This document shows, piece after piece, positions 1 to 6,524 of a DNA stretch of 64,000 nt (within the stretch, counting starts at the first letter, position 1; every line of letters begins with the position of its first letter). The notes beneath the pieces were generated by a model. It was not told the origin of the DNA. It made no database searches and saw nothing but the letters and a program-made list of their open reading frames with translations. The position numbers and the translations under genes are program-made. The DNA is from an uncultured Novosphingobium sp. (lineage in GTDB: Bacteria > Pseudomonadota > Alphaproteobacteria > Sphingomonadales > Sphingomonadaceae). The stretch is taken from NCBI GenBank assembly GCA_937996535.1, contig CALKVF010000074.1, positions 1 to 64,000 on the forward strand. Reading direction: 5' to 3'.

Positions 1-488
1 CGGCCGAGGTTGACGATCACGTGGCCGAATTCGACCGACTTGATCACGCCGGTGACGACTTCGCCGGCGCGGTCCTTGAATTCTTCGTACTGACGGTCAC
101 GCTCGGCATCGCGGACCTTCTGGAAGATCACCTGCTTGGCCGACTGCGCGTCGATACGGCCCAGATCAACCGGGGGCAGCGGGTCGACGATGAAGTCGCC
201 CAGCTTGGCATCGGCGTCGAGCTTCTGCGCGGCCTTGAGATCGACCTGCTTGAAGTAGTCTTCGACCTCTTCAACCACTTCGACGACGCGCCACAGACGC
301 AGATCGCCGGTGCGCGGATCGAGCTTGGCGCGAATGTCGTTTTCCGCGCCATAGCGGTTGCGCGCGGACTTCTGGATCGCTTCTTCCATCGCCTCGATGA
401 CGATCGACTTGTCGATCATCTTCTCGGTCGCGACGGAGTTCGCGATCGCGAGCAGTTCAGCGCGGTTGGCAGAAATCGGACTGGCCAT
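1..488 (-). CDS. nusA: NusA, N-terminal part (runs off the window)
   Basis: Transcription termination/antitermination factor that binds RNA polymerase and nascent RNA. Only the first 162 residues are in the window; the gene continues past base 1. The visible part is the NusA N-terminal RNA-polymerase-binding domain, with the family motif around AMEEAIQKSARNRYGAENDI. It runs into the start of the S1 domain (GEVVTGVIKSVEFGHVIVNL, residues about 140-160). The ATG lies 2 nt after the rimP stop, and its ribosome site (AGGAAGA) sits inside the end of rimP, so the two are probably co-transcribed and translationally coupled. The order rimP-nusA is the usual head of the rimP-nusA-infB operon. Confidence 0.96.
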   Translation of the reverse strand, partial: MASPISANRAELLAIANSVATEKMIDKSIVIEAMEEAIQKSARNRYGAENDIRAKLDPRTGDLRLWRVVEVVEEVEDYFKQVDLKAAQKLDADAKLGDFIVDPLPPVDLGRIDAQSAKQVIFQKVRDAERDRQYEEFKDRAGEVVTGVIKSVEFGHVIVNLG

Positions 489-490
489 AA

Positions 491-1051
491 TCAGTCTTCC
501 TGTTCTTCAAGCAATTCATCAGCGCCGCTGGTGTCCAGCGGGCGCGTGGCAGCAATGAGCCGGTCGGTAAGGACCAGCTTGGCGGAATGGAGATCGGCCA
601 GCGGGAAGGAAACGCGGCCGGACTTCTTGTCCTCCAGCGTCACCACATCGCCTTCGATGCCAACAAGATCGCCCTGCAGCGCCTTGCGGTTGCCATCGAC
701 CGGATTCTTGAGCGCGATGCGCGCCTCATGACCGGCCCAGTTGGTAAAATCTTGCGGACGGGTCAGCGGGCGATCGATGCCCGGCGAAGAGACTTCGAGC
801 CGGTAGGCCTCTTCGATCAGCACTTCGCCGGCTTCTTCCAGCGCGTCCATCGCATCGGAAATGCGGTGCGACAGGGCGGCGCAATCATCGATCACCAGCT
901 GCCCGGTATCGGGGCGCTCGGCCATGATCTGCAGGGTCACTTCCTCGTCGCCCACTTCGGACTTGCCGAACACGATCACGCGCACGAGATCAAACCCCAG
1001 GGCCCTGGCCTCGGGTTCGACAATCTCGGTAATGCGCGCGATATCCGCCAT
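491..1051 (-). CDS. rimP: Ribosome maturation factor RimP
   Basis: RimP, 186 residues, needed for late 30S subunit maturation. The sequence has the two-domain RimP/YlxS layout: an N-terminal alpha/beta domain (VEPEARALGFDLVRV near residues 10-25, then YRLEVSSPGIDRPL near 85-98) and a C-terminal SH3-like barrel (GDLVGIEGDVVTLE). I chose the ATG at 1051, which gives MADIARITEIVE and the normal family length. The frame stays open a further 80 codons upstream, but that translation looks non-coding. An AGGAG-type site (CAGGAGTTCAT before the ATG) supports this start. It is the first gene of the operon with nusA. Confidence 0.95.
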   Translation of the reverse strand: MADIARITEIVEPEARALGFDLVRVIVFGKSEVGDEEVTLQIMAERPDTGQLVIDDCAALSHRISDAMDALEEAGEVLIEEAYRLEVSSPGIDRPLTRPQDFTNWAGHEARIALKNPVDGNRKALQGDLVGIEGDVVTLEDKKSGRVSFPLADLHSAKLVLTDRLIAATRPLDTSGADELLEEQED

Positions 1052-1381
1052 ATGAACTCCTGTGACCCGGCTCTGTAACGCGGCAATGTTGCAAAAGCAG
1101 TTCGGCGCCGGCCCCGTTTGGCGCCAGCCCCTTCGTTGCATCACAATGTCGGGATGAGTGGCCGGATAGGCGCAAATCAGCGCAAAAGCAAGTGCCAGTT
1201 TGACCACTAATCCCCCAATTGGTTTGCAATTTCCAGCAATGCTCCTATATCCCGGTGGCTGACGTCGCCTGCGACGGAACTTTACTTGGCCCATCAGGCC
1301 CTTCTCGTTCCCTTTCTCGCCACCTTTGCTCCGCTTGCCTTCGGCCGGCGGGTAACTTCGGTTTCAAGAAAGGAAGCCCCC
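1052..1381. other. Divergent intergenic region between rimP and the cold-shock gene
   Basis: This 330-base gap separates the minus-strand rimP-nusA operon from the plus-strand cold-shock/infA pair, so it must hold two divergent promoters and probably a long 5' leader for the cold-shock mRNA. I see no convincing gene in it: the open frames present run into the neighbours in the wrong frame and have no recognisable protein character. I could not pick a clear -35/-10 pair. A TGGCAC motif on the minus strand (1192-1197) resembles half of a sigma-54 promoter, but its -12 element is mis-spaced. Confidence 0.5.
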
Positions 1382-1588
1382 ATGCCTATCGGCACCGTAA
1401 AGTTCTTCAATTCCGACAAGGGTTATGGTTTCATCGCGCCGGAAGATGGCAGCGGCGATGCCTTCGTGCACATCAGCGCGGTCGAACGCGCCGGAATGGC
1501 CACTCTCGATAAGGACCAGCGCGTCAAGTACGAGCTGGAAACCGATCGCCGAGGCAAGACCTCGGCCGTCAATCTAGAGAACGCCTGA
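1382..1588 (+). CDS. Cold-shock protein (CspA family)
   Basis: A 68-residue single-domain cold-shock protein, an RNA chaperone that melts mRNA secondary structure. The nucleic-acid-binding motifs are visible: KGYGFI (RNP1) around residues 13-18 and DAFVHIS (RNP2) around 26-32. The ATG at 1382 follows AAAGGAAG at a normal distance. The open frame extends further upstream, but that part is not cold-shock-like. infA begins 4 nt after the stop, so the two OB-fold translation-related genes probably share one mRNA. Confidence 0.96.
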   Translation: MPIGTVKFFNSDKGYGFIAPEDGSGDAFVHISAVERAGMATLDKDQRVKYELETDRRGKTSAVNLENA

Positions 1589-1592
1589 GGCG

Positions 1593-1853
1593 ATGGCCAA
1601 AGAGGATCTACTGACCCTCGAAGGCCAGATCGACGAAATCCTTCCTGACGGACGCTTCGGCGTCCTGCTCGAAAACAATCACCGGATCATCGCCTACACC
1701 TCGGGCAAGATGCGCAAGTTTCGCATCCGCTCGGTGGTGGGCGACCGGGTTCGCGTTGAAATGACACCTTATGACCTGACCAAGGGCCGGATCGTGTTTC
1801 GCGATCGCGGTCCAGGCGGCGGCCCCGCGGGCCAAAGCCGAGGGCGACGCTAG
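1593..1853 (+). CDS. infA: Translation initiation factor IF-1
   Basis: IF-1 binds the A site of the 30S subunit during initiation. The first 72 residues match a standard IF-1 S1-type OB fold, starting MAKEDLLTLEGQIDEILPDG and with the conserved SGKMRKFRIRSVVGDRV region. It carries an extra 14-residue Gly/Arg-rich tail (GPGGGPAGQSRGRR), making 86 residues against the usual 72; the tail could add RNA affinity. The start is 4 nt after the cold-shock gene stop, and a GAGG ribosome site overlaps that stop, which suggests coupling. Confidence 0.96.
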   Translation: MAKEDLLTLEGQIDEILPDGRFGVLLENNHRIIAYTSGKMRKFRIRSVVGDRVRVEMTPYDLTKGRIVFRDRGPGGGPAGQSRGRR

Positions 1854-1903
1854 CCCCCTCAAGCAAGCGGCGCGCAATTACGCGCCAAGGAAATAACACG
1901 ATC

Positions 1904-2062
1904 TTGAATACCATATTGTCACAGGCTTTGTCGGCGCGTGCCGGCAAGCCACTCCACACCGCCAACCCCAGCGCCCGTTCAACCGCGCGCAGGGCCCCGG
2001 AACGCAGCGCAACACTTTCGCGCCAGGAATTCCGGGAAGCGGCCATCGAGGTGCTGGGCTAA
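1904..2062 (+). CDS. Small hypothetical protein, TTG start
   Basis: Possible 52-residue protein starting at TTG (LNTILSQALSARAG...). It is Ser/Ala/Arg-rich and ends TLSRQEFREAAIEVLG. This C-terminal pattern (a short amphipathic helix ending in LG or IG) is what I recall of small sphingomonad proteins of unknown function. An AAGGA sits 12 nt upstream of the TTG, a long spacing, and no ATG or GTG is available in frame nearby. It falls between infA and the next small gene, same strand. No function can be assigned, and it could be non-coding. Confidence 0.45.
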   Translation: MNTILSQALSARAGKPLHTANPSARSTARRAPERSATLSRQEFREAAIEVLG

Positions 2063-2094
2063 CCCCTGATCGCCTCAATCCGAAAGTATCCGAA

Positions 2095-2295
2095 ATGGCC
2101 ACGTCCGCACGTTTCTATCTCGCTCAGGCAGAGAGTTGCGCGCAGGCGGCGGCCTCCACGCAACTTTCCAACCAGCGCGAAACCCTGCTTCGTTCGGAAG
2201 CTGCATGGCTGGCCCTCGCTGCCCGTGAAATCGCGACCCAAACCGCGCGCGCCGAACGCGAGCGTGAACGCATCGAGGACCAAGGCCATGACTGA
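2095..2295 (+). CDS. Small hypothetical protein (helical, 66 aa)
   Basis: A 66-residue, probably all-helical protein. It begins MATSARFYLAQAESCAQAA and ends in a charged Arg/Glu-rich helix (ARAERERERIEDQGHD). The pattern of an Ala-rich helix, a short turn (SNQRETLLRSEAAWLALA) and a charged helix suggests a small soluble helical bundle. No enzyme motif is visible and I do not recognise a function. Its stop overlaps the start of the next gene (ATG at 2288), so the pair is likely translationally coupled. Confidence 0.75.
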   Translation: MATSARFYLAQAESCAQAAASTQLSNQRETLLRSEAAWLALAAREIATQTARAERERERIEDQGHD

Positions 2296-2497
2296 CAAAT
2301 CGCTTCGGCCATTCTTTATCAGCCAGGACGCGGACGGACAGTTTCGCCTGACCGTGCGTGAAGTGCACTACAATTCACAGAATTACCCGATCGTGACCGG
2401 CACGCTGCAGGACGAGAGCTTCCCAACGGCCGCCATGGCCCGCAAATGGGCGCGCGATCACTTCAACGCGCAGCCCGGACAATACACCACCGGATAA
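2288..2497 (+). CDS. Small hypothetical protein (69 aa)
   Basis: A 69-residue protein of unknown function: MTDKSLRPFFISQDADGQFR, then a mixed beta/alpha stretch (TVREVHYNSQNYPIVTGTLQ) and a short helix (TAAMARKWARDHF). The start overlaps the preceding gene's stop by 8 nt. In-frame codons exist upstream of 2288, but they belong to the overlapping gene in another frame. It looks like a compact soluble domain. It ends 13 bases before the convergent pspF stop. Confidence 0.75.
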   Translation: MTDKSLRPFFISQDADGQFRLTVREVHYNSQNYPIVTGTLQDESFPTAAMARKWARDHFNAQPGQYTTG

Positions 2498-2510
2498 TCG
2501 CCCTCCCGGA

Positions 2511-3545
2511 CTACGCCCGCTCGCTCAGTCCGTGCTTCTTCATCGCGTGGCGCAGCTGGTCATAGCTGAGCCCCAATGCGGCGGCGGTCTGGCGCTGGTT
2601 GAAGCGGTTGCGGCCCAGCGCGTGCTCCAGGATCGCCTTTTCATGCGCATCGACCGCGCCGCGCAGGTCGGACACATCATCAAACCGAAGCGCTGGCGCG
2701 GCAGATTCGGTCAAGGCGGGCAAGGCGCCCTCCCCTGCGGCATGAACCGGCGCGGCGGGCTTCCACGGGCTGTCGAAGGGATCGAACACGATGTGCGCGA
2801 TCGGCGCATCCCAATTGTCCCAGCGATAGACCGCGCGCTCGATCACGTTGCGCAGTTCGCGGACATTGCCCGGCCACTGGTGCTCTTCCAGCGCGCGCAT
2901 CGCCGCATCGCTGAAGCCGGGCCAGGCCTCCCAGCCCAGTTCGGTAGCCATGCGCCGCCCGAAATAGTCCGCCAGCACCGCGATATCGCCTTCGCGCACG
3001 CGCAGCGGCGGCAGGGTGATCACTTCAAAGCTGAGCCGGTCGAGCAGGTCGGGGCGAAACCGCCCCTGCGCCGCCAGCCGGGGGAGATCCTCGTTGGTGG
3101 CGGCCACGATCCGCACGTCGACCCGCATCGGCTTGGATGATCCGATCCGGGTCACTTCGCCATATTCGACCGCGCGCAGCAGCCGTTCCTGCGCGCCCAT
3201 CGACAGCGTGGCAAGTTCATCAAGGAACAGCGTGCCCTTGTCCGCCTCTTCAAACCGGCCGGCGCGGGCGCGGGTCGCGCCGGTGAAGGCCCCGGCCTCG
3301 TGCCCGAACAATTCGGCTTCGATCAGGGTTTCGGGCAAGGCCGCGCAATTGAGCGTGACCAGCGGTTCGCCCCAGCGGGCTGACAGGCGGTGCAGACGCT
3401 CGGCGATCAACTCCTTGCCGGTGCCGCGCTCGCCAATCACCAGCACCGGTCGGCGCATCGGCGCGGCGCGGCTGGCACGCTCGACCGCATCGAGAAAGGC
3501 GCCCGACTGGCCCACGAACTGAACGGCTCGATCCATTCCCAACAT
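2511..3545 (-). CDS. pspF: PspF, sigma-54-dependent activator of the psp operon
   Basis: AAA+ enhancer-binding protein, 344 residues, that activates RNA polymerase-sigma-54. It has no N-terminal receiver or sensor domain, which is characteristic of PspF. Visible motifs are Walker A GERGTGKE (38-45), the sigma-54-contacting GAFTGA loop (85-90), Walker B GTLFLDE (104-110), and a C-terminal Fis-type helix-turn-helix (NQRQTAAALGLSYDQLRHAM, about 312-331). In enterobacteria PspA inhibits PspF directly until envelope stress. The gene is divergent from the psp operon, and its leader overlaps the inverted repeats at 3556-3581, so it probably represses itself. ATG at 3545 is used; an in-frame ATG at 3536 is an alternative. 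Confidence 0.95.
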   Translation of the reverse strand: MLGMDRAVQFVGQSGAFLDAVERASRAAPMRRPVLVIGERGTGKELIAERLHRLSARWGEPLVTLNCAALPETLIEAELFGHEAGAFTGATRARAGRFEEADKGTLFLDELATLSMGAQERLLRAVEYGEVTRIGSSKPMRVDVRIVAATNEDLPRLAAQGRFRPDLLDRLSFEVITLPPLRVREGDIAVLADYFGRRMATELGWEAWPGFSDAAMRALEEHQWPGNVRELRNVIERAVYRWDNWDAPIAHIVFDPFDSPWKPAAPVHAAGEGALPALTESAAPALRFDDVSDLRGAVDAHEKAILEHALGRNRFNQRQTAAALGLSYDQLRHAMKKHGLSERA

Positions 3546-3555
3546 CTAGCGAAAA

Positions 3556-3581
3556 TTCCCAAGAATGGGAAACAATTCCCA
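3556..3581. promoter_or_regulatory. Candidate PspF upstream activating sequence 1
   Basis: Perfect inverted repeat TGGGAAACAATTCCCA at 3566-3581. An overlapping second arrangement of the same half-sites (TTCCC at 3556-3560 facing GGGAA at 3567-3571) lies beside it. It is centred about 90 bases upstream of the expected psp start and 11-36 bases upstream of the pspF ATG. Enhancer-binding proteins with Fis-type HTH domains bind such dyads. Assignment to PspF is inferred from position. Confidence 0.7.
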
Positions 3582-3601
3582 TATGTCGTTCGTCGAAATT
3601 A

Positions 3602-3612
3602 GGGAACTTCCC
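3602..3612. promoter_or_regulatory. Candidate PspF upstream activating sequence 2
   Basis: Perfect 11-base dyad GGGAACTTCCC with the same GGGAA/TTCCC half-sites as the upstream dyad, centred about 33 bases (three helical turns) from it. The pair would suit cooperative binding of PspF oligomers on one face of the DNA. It lies about 25 bases before the -24 element, closer than in enterobacteria. Confidence 0.6.
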
Positions 3613-3637
3613 GCAGAAATCGGCATTATTTCGCATT

Positions 3638-3653
3638 TGGCACGGGCTTTGCT
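3638..3653 (+). promoter_or_regulatory. Sigma-54 (-24/-12) promoter of the psp operon
   Basis: TGGCACGGGCTTTGCT matches the sigma-54 consensus TGGCAC-N5-TTGCW exactly, with GG at -24 and GC at -12 correctly spaced. The predicted start is near 3664, about 24 bases before the first psp gene. Inverted repeats upstream and a divergent pspF gene make PspF-dependent activation very likely. Confidence 0.93.
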
Positions 3654-3687
3654 GAACACCTGCCAAACGCAACCGCGTGAGGAAGCC

Positions 3688-3840
3688 ATGTTCATCAAGT
3701 TCACTTCGAAGCTCGATCAGGCCATCGCCCTTAGCATCGCCGCCATGCTCGCCATGACCGTCGTGGTCCTGTCGCAGCAGCTGACCGCGCCGGCCCACGT
3801 CGCGCTCCAGACCGCCGCCCCGGCGGCCCAGCAGGCCTGA
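3688..3840 (+). CDS. Small single-span membrane protein heading the psp operon
   Basis: A 50-residue protein with one hydrophobic segment (AIALSIAAMLAMTVVVLS, about residues 12-29) after a short basic N-terminus (MFIKFTSKLDQ) and before an Ala/Pro-rich tail. A strong GAGGAA ribosome site precedes the ATG. It is the first gene after the sigma-54 promoter, so it should be among the most highly induced products of envelope stress. No named family is recognised. It resembles in layout the small exported protein at 22714-22854, which also heads a unit with a PspC-domain gene. It may be anchored or processed as a signal peptide. Confidence 0.8.
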   Translation: MFIKFTSKLDQAIALSIAAMLAMTVVVLSQQLTAPAHVALQTAAPAAQQA

Positions 3841-4045
3841 TGCGATGACCGCCCCGATGGACCACGATCCCTTCAACGAGCTTGGGCCGGAACCCCAAGC
3901 CCCCCTCGGCGACGGACCCCAGTCCCCCCGTCGCCCGGGTGTTCCGGCCCAGACCGCTCCTGGCCGCACCTCGCGGCTCGATGCGGAGGTTGAACGCCTC
4001 CGCCAGTCTCCAACCCCTTCGCTTTCAACCGCCGGAGTTCCCTGG

Positions 4046-4738
4046 ATGGGCATTTTCAGCCGCACTCGTGACATCATCGCCGCCAACTTCAACGACCTGC
4101 TCGACAAGGCTGACGACCCGGCGAAGATGATCCGCATGATCATCCTCGAAATGGAGGAAACCCTGGTCGAAGTGCGCGCCAGCGCCGCGCGCACCATCGC
4201 CGACCAGAAGGAAATGCACCGCCACACCGTGAAGCTTGACCGGCTGCAGGCCGATTGGGCGGAAAAAGCCCAGCTCGCGCTGTCGAAGGACCGCGAGGAT
4301 CTGGCCCGCGCCGCGCTGGTCGAACGCAAGAAGGCCACCGACATGGCCGAACAGCTCAAGACCGAGATCACCGTGCTCGACGATGCGCTGCGCGCCTATG
4401 AACTGGACATCGACAAGCTGCAGACCCGCCTGCGCGAAGCCCGCAGCCGCCAGAGCGCAATCGCCGCGCGGCTGGAAAGCGCCGAAAACCGGGTCAAGCT
4501 GCGCACTCTGCTCGCCAGCGAGCGCGTTGACGAGGCAATGGCCCGCTTCGACCAGCTCGAACGCCGGGTCGACTATGCCGAAGGCCGCGCCGATGCGCTG
4601 AGCCTGGCCGATGGCAGCGCCAAGCCCACGCTGGCCGACGAGATCGCCGCCCTCGCCGGTCAGGACAAGATCGACGAGGAACTCGAAGAAATGAAGCGCG
4701 CGCTGGCGGCCGCCAACCCCGCCAAGAAGGAGGGCTGA
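4046..4738 (+). CDS. pspA: Phage shock protein A (PspA/IM30 family)
   Basis: PspA, 230 residues (E. coli 222). It is a peripheral inner-membrane protein that stabilises stressed membranes and inhibits PspF. It begins with the typical amphipathic helix MGIFSRTRDIIAANFNDLLD, followed by ADDPAKMIRMIILEMEETLVEV and long coiled-coil helices. I chose the ATG at 4046, which has GGAG 9 bases upstream and matches the family N-terminus. The same frame is open back to an ATG at 3845, which would add a 67-residue proline-rich extension. pspB follows after 4 nt. Confidence 0.96.
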   Translation: MGIFSRTRDIIAANFNDLLDKADDPAKMIRMIILEMEETLVEVRASAARTIADQKEMHRHTVKLDRLQADWAEKAQLALSKDREDLARAALVERKKATDMAEQLKTEITVLDDALRAYELDIDKLQTRLREARSRQSAIAARLESAENRVKLRTLLASERVDEAMARFDQLERRVDYAEGRADALSLADGSAKPTLADEIAALAGQDKIDEELEEMKRALAAANPAKKEG

Positions 4739-4742
4739 AGTC

Positions 4743-5069
4743 TTGGAAAACCTGATCCCGCTTACTGCCGTCCTGGCGATCTTCGTGGGCCTGCCCTGGC
4801 TGATCCTGCACTATGTGACCCGCTGGAAGACCGCTGCGACGATCACCCCGAACGACGAAGCGCTGCTGGAAGAGCTCTATCAGCTGGCCCGCCGGCTCGA
4901 TGCGCGGATGGACACGGTTGAACGGCTGGTTGCCGCCGACAATCCCGATTTCCAGCCCGCCCGGATCATGCCCGACCGCGAAACCGACAACGTGCCGCTG
5001 GGCGAAATCGAACAACTGCGCGAGCTGAACCAGCTCGCCGGCCAGACCATGGGGAGGACCACCAAGTGA
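4743..5069 (+). CDS. pspB: PspB-like envelope stress membrane protein
   Basis: A 108-residue PspB homologue with a TTG start. One N-terminal transmembrane helix (LIPLTAVLAIFVGLPWLILHYV) is followed by a cytoplasmic helix with the PspB signature, here RRLDARMDTVERLVAADNPDF, comparable to the E. coli pattern of a coiled coil ending LDAEHPNW. In enterobacteria PspB and PspC sense envelope stress and release PspA from PspF. A C-terminal extension of about 35 residues goes beyond the usual PspB length. It lies between pspA and pspC; the pspC start overlaps its stop. Confidence 0.88.
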   Translation: MENLIPLTAVLAIFVGLPWLILHYVTRWKTAATITPNDEALLEELYQLARRLDARMDTVERLVAADNPDFQPARIMPDRETDNVPLGEIEQLRELNQLAGQTMGRTTK

Positions 5070-5440
5070 ACAGCCCGCGCACCCGTTTTTACCGCGACAA
5101 GGTCAATGGCAAGTTCATGGGCGTCTGCGCCGGGATTGCCGACTATACCGGTGTCGATGTGCTCTGGGTCCGGCTGGGGATGATCATCTTCACCCTGTCG
5201 ACCGGCTTTGGCATCCCGCTCTACCTCGCGCTGGGCATCCTGTCCGAAAAGAAGCCCGGCCACCTCTATGCCGATCAGCAGGAACAGCGGTTCTGGCAGG
5301 GCGTGCGCCAATCGCCGGCCCGCACGGCCCGCGAAGTGCGCGCCCAGTTCCGCGATGTTGATCGCCGCCTGGCCGAAGTCGAAGCCTATTACGTCAGCTC
5401 CAACCCGCGCCTTTCGGCCGAAATCGAACGCCTGCGCTAA
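5066..5440 (+). CDS. pspC: Phage shock protein C
   Basis: PspC, 124 residues, from a GTG start that overlaps the pspB stop by 4 nt. It carries the PspC domain: RFYRDKVNGKFMGVCAGIAD, then a transmembrane segment (LGMIIFTLSTGFGIPLYLALGIL, about 38-60), then a cytoplasmic helical tail with a heptad-like pattern (AEVEAYYVSSNPRLSAEIER). The family couples envelope stress to PspA with PspB. The long helical tail could contact the PspB-like proteins encoded downstream. Confidence 0.94.
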   Translation: MNSPRTRFYRDKVNGKFMGVCAGIADYTGVDVLWVRLGMIIFTLSTGFGIPLYLALGILSEKKPGHLYADQQEQRFWQGVRQSPARTAREVRAQFRDVDRRLAEVEAYYVSSNPRLSAEIERLR

Positions 5441-5463
5441 GCAGGGAACAGGGGAGACACGCC

Positions 5464-5751
5464 ATGGACCACACGCTTGCCTTGCTTATCCCGCTGGCTC
5501 CGTTCCTGCTCGGCGGCTTTGCGATCTGGACCCGGCACAACCGCAAGATCGCCGAACTCCAGGTGCAGGCAACGGCCGAAAAGGCCGCGCAATACGCCAG
5601 CCATTCGGCCGAGCTTGAGGAACGCGTGCGGGTGCTGGAACGCATCGTCACCGACCGCGGCTATGACATCGCCACCCAGATTGAGGCGCTGCGCGATGCC
5701 CGCAAGGTCGATGCGCTGCTCGATGCGCGTGAACCGGAGGCCCGGTCGTGA
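5464..5751 (+). CDS. PspB-like small membrane/coiled-coil protein, copy 2
   Basis: A 95-residue protein with an N-terminal transmembrane helix (LALLIPLAPFLLGGFAIW) and a helical cytoplasmic part. The latter contains ELEERVRVLERIVTDRGYDI then IEALRD, which resembles the PspB motif (coiled coil + VLE.I.DA) and a near-copy in the next gene (VKVLERIATD, then IESLRD). A GGGGAGA ribosome site precedes it. It probably diverged from pspB by duplication and may join the PspB-PspC sensor. No experimental function is known to me. Confidence 0.85.
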   Translation: MDHTLALLIPLAPFLLGGFAIWTRHNRKIAELQVQATAEKAAQYASHSAELEERVRVLERIVTDRGYDIATQIEALRDARKVDALLDAREPEARS

Positions 5752-6041
5752 ACTGGGGCAGCCCTGAATTCGTGATTGCGCTGGTCGCGATCTCGACCGC
5801 CGGGTGGTTGGTGAACAACTGGATCCGCGCCCGCCACGGCTATGCCCTGGAAGACGAATGGGGCGGCAAGACCACCCGCGCCGAAACCGACGCCGCGCGC
5901 AAGCTGGCGGCCGAAAACGCCGACCTGCGCGAACAACTCGCCCACTTTTCCGACCGGGTGAAAGTGCTGGAACGCATCGCCACCGATGACCGGCAGACCC
6001 GCTCGATCGCCGCTGAAATCGAAAGCCTGCGCGACAAGTAG
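5748..6041 (+). CDS. PspB-like small membrane/coiled-coil protein, copy 3
   Basis: A 97-residue protein from a GTG start overlapping the preceding stop by 4 nt. It has an N-terminal transmembrane helix (FVIALVAISTAGWLVNNWI), a charged linker with GYALEDEWGGKTTRAETDAA, and a coiled coil (AENADLREQLAHFSDRVKVL) leading into ERIATD and EIESLRDK. The last part is shared with the previous gene, which marks the two as paralogues. It lies in the psp operon and is probably co-induced by PspF. It could be a partner of PspC. Confidence 0.85.
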   Translation: MNWGSPEFVIALVAISTAGWLVNNWIRARHGYALEDEWGGKTTRAETDAARKLAAENADLREQLAHFSDRVKVLERIATDDRQTRSIAAEIESLRDK

Positions 6042-6065
6042 GCCCGTCCACGGGGAGCAACCGCC

Positions 6066-6293
6066 ATGATCAGCGAATACCTCGTCGTTTCTGCCGCCAC
6101 GCTGGCCGCGATCGGTATGGTCGCCGCCGCCATGCTGAAAGGCTGGCAGGGCTGGCTGACCCTGAAATCCCGCGAACTCGAAGCCCAGCGCCCCGAACCG
6201 GAATCCGGCAGCGGAATGGCCCGGATCGAGATTGCCGACCTTAAAGAGCGCATCCGCCGGCTTGAGGCGATTGCCGCAGGAGTAGATCTATGA
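6066..6293 (+). CDS. PspB-like small membrane protein, copy 4
   Basis: A 75-residue protein with a hydrophobic N-terminal helix (EYLVVSAATLAAIGMVAAAM) and a short helical tail ending ARIEIADLKERIRRLEAIAA. That tail is a shortened version of the coiled coil + LE.I pattern seen in the two preceding genes and in PspB. A GGGGAG ribosome site lies before the ATG, and the stop overlaps the next start. It is the most reduced member of the series. Confidence 0.8.
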   Translation: MISEYLVVSAATLAAIGMVAAAMLKGWQGWLTLKSRELEAQRPEPESGSGMARIEIADLKERIRRLEAIAAGVDL

Positions 6294-6466
6294 ACCAGCA
6301 TACCGGCGGTGCCGCCAAGGCCGGGGTTGGCCTCGGCAGTGCCTTGGCCATCGCCATTTCGTGGAGCGCCAACCAGTCGATCCTGTGGGCCACGTTCCAC
6401 GGCATCCTGGGATGGTTCTACGTGATCTATTTCGCCTTCACCCGCCCCGGCGGCGTGTTCGGCTGA
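6290..6466 (+). CDS. Small two-span membrane protein ending the psp operon
   Basis: A 58-residue protein beginning MNQHTGGAAKAGVGLGSALA, with two hydrophobic stretches (LGSALAIAISW and ILGWFYVIYFAFT) and a terminal RPGGVFG. The ATG overlaps the preceding stop by 4 nt (ATGA), strong evidence that it is translated as part of the operon. GC-rich codon use matches the neighbours. It is Gly/Ala-rich in the first span and aromatic-rich in the second, like a small hairpin membrane peptide. No family recognised. Confidence 0.78.
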   Translation: MNQHTGGAAKAGVGLGSALAIAISWSANQSILWATFHGILGWFYVIYFAFTRPGGVFG

Positions 6467-6524
6467 GCGCCGCACAGCCTCCCCCAGTGGACGCGCGCGA
6501 TCAGGCCCGCTAGGGGCGCTGGCC

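Noticed and set aside
1178..1197. Sigma-54-like sequence TGGCAC...TTTTGC on the minus strand upstream of rimP
   Set aside because: The spacing between the -24 and -12 elements is one base too long, and rimP-nusA is a housekeeping operon.
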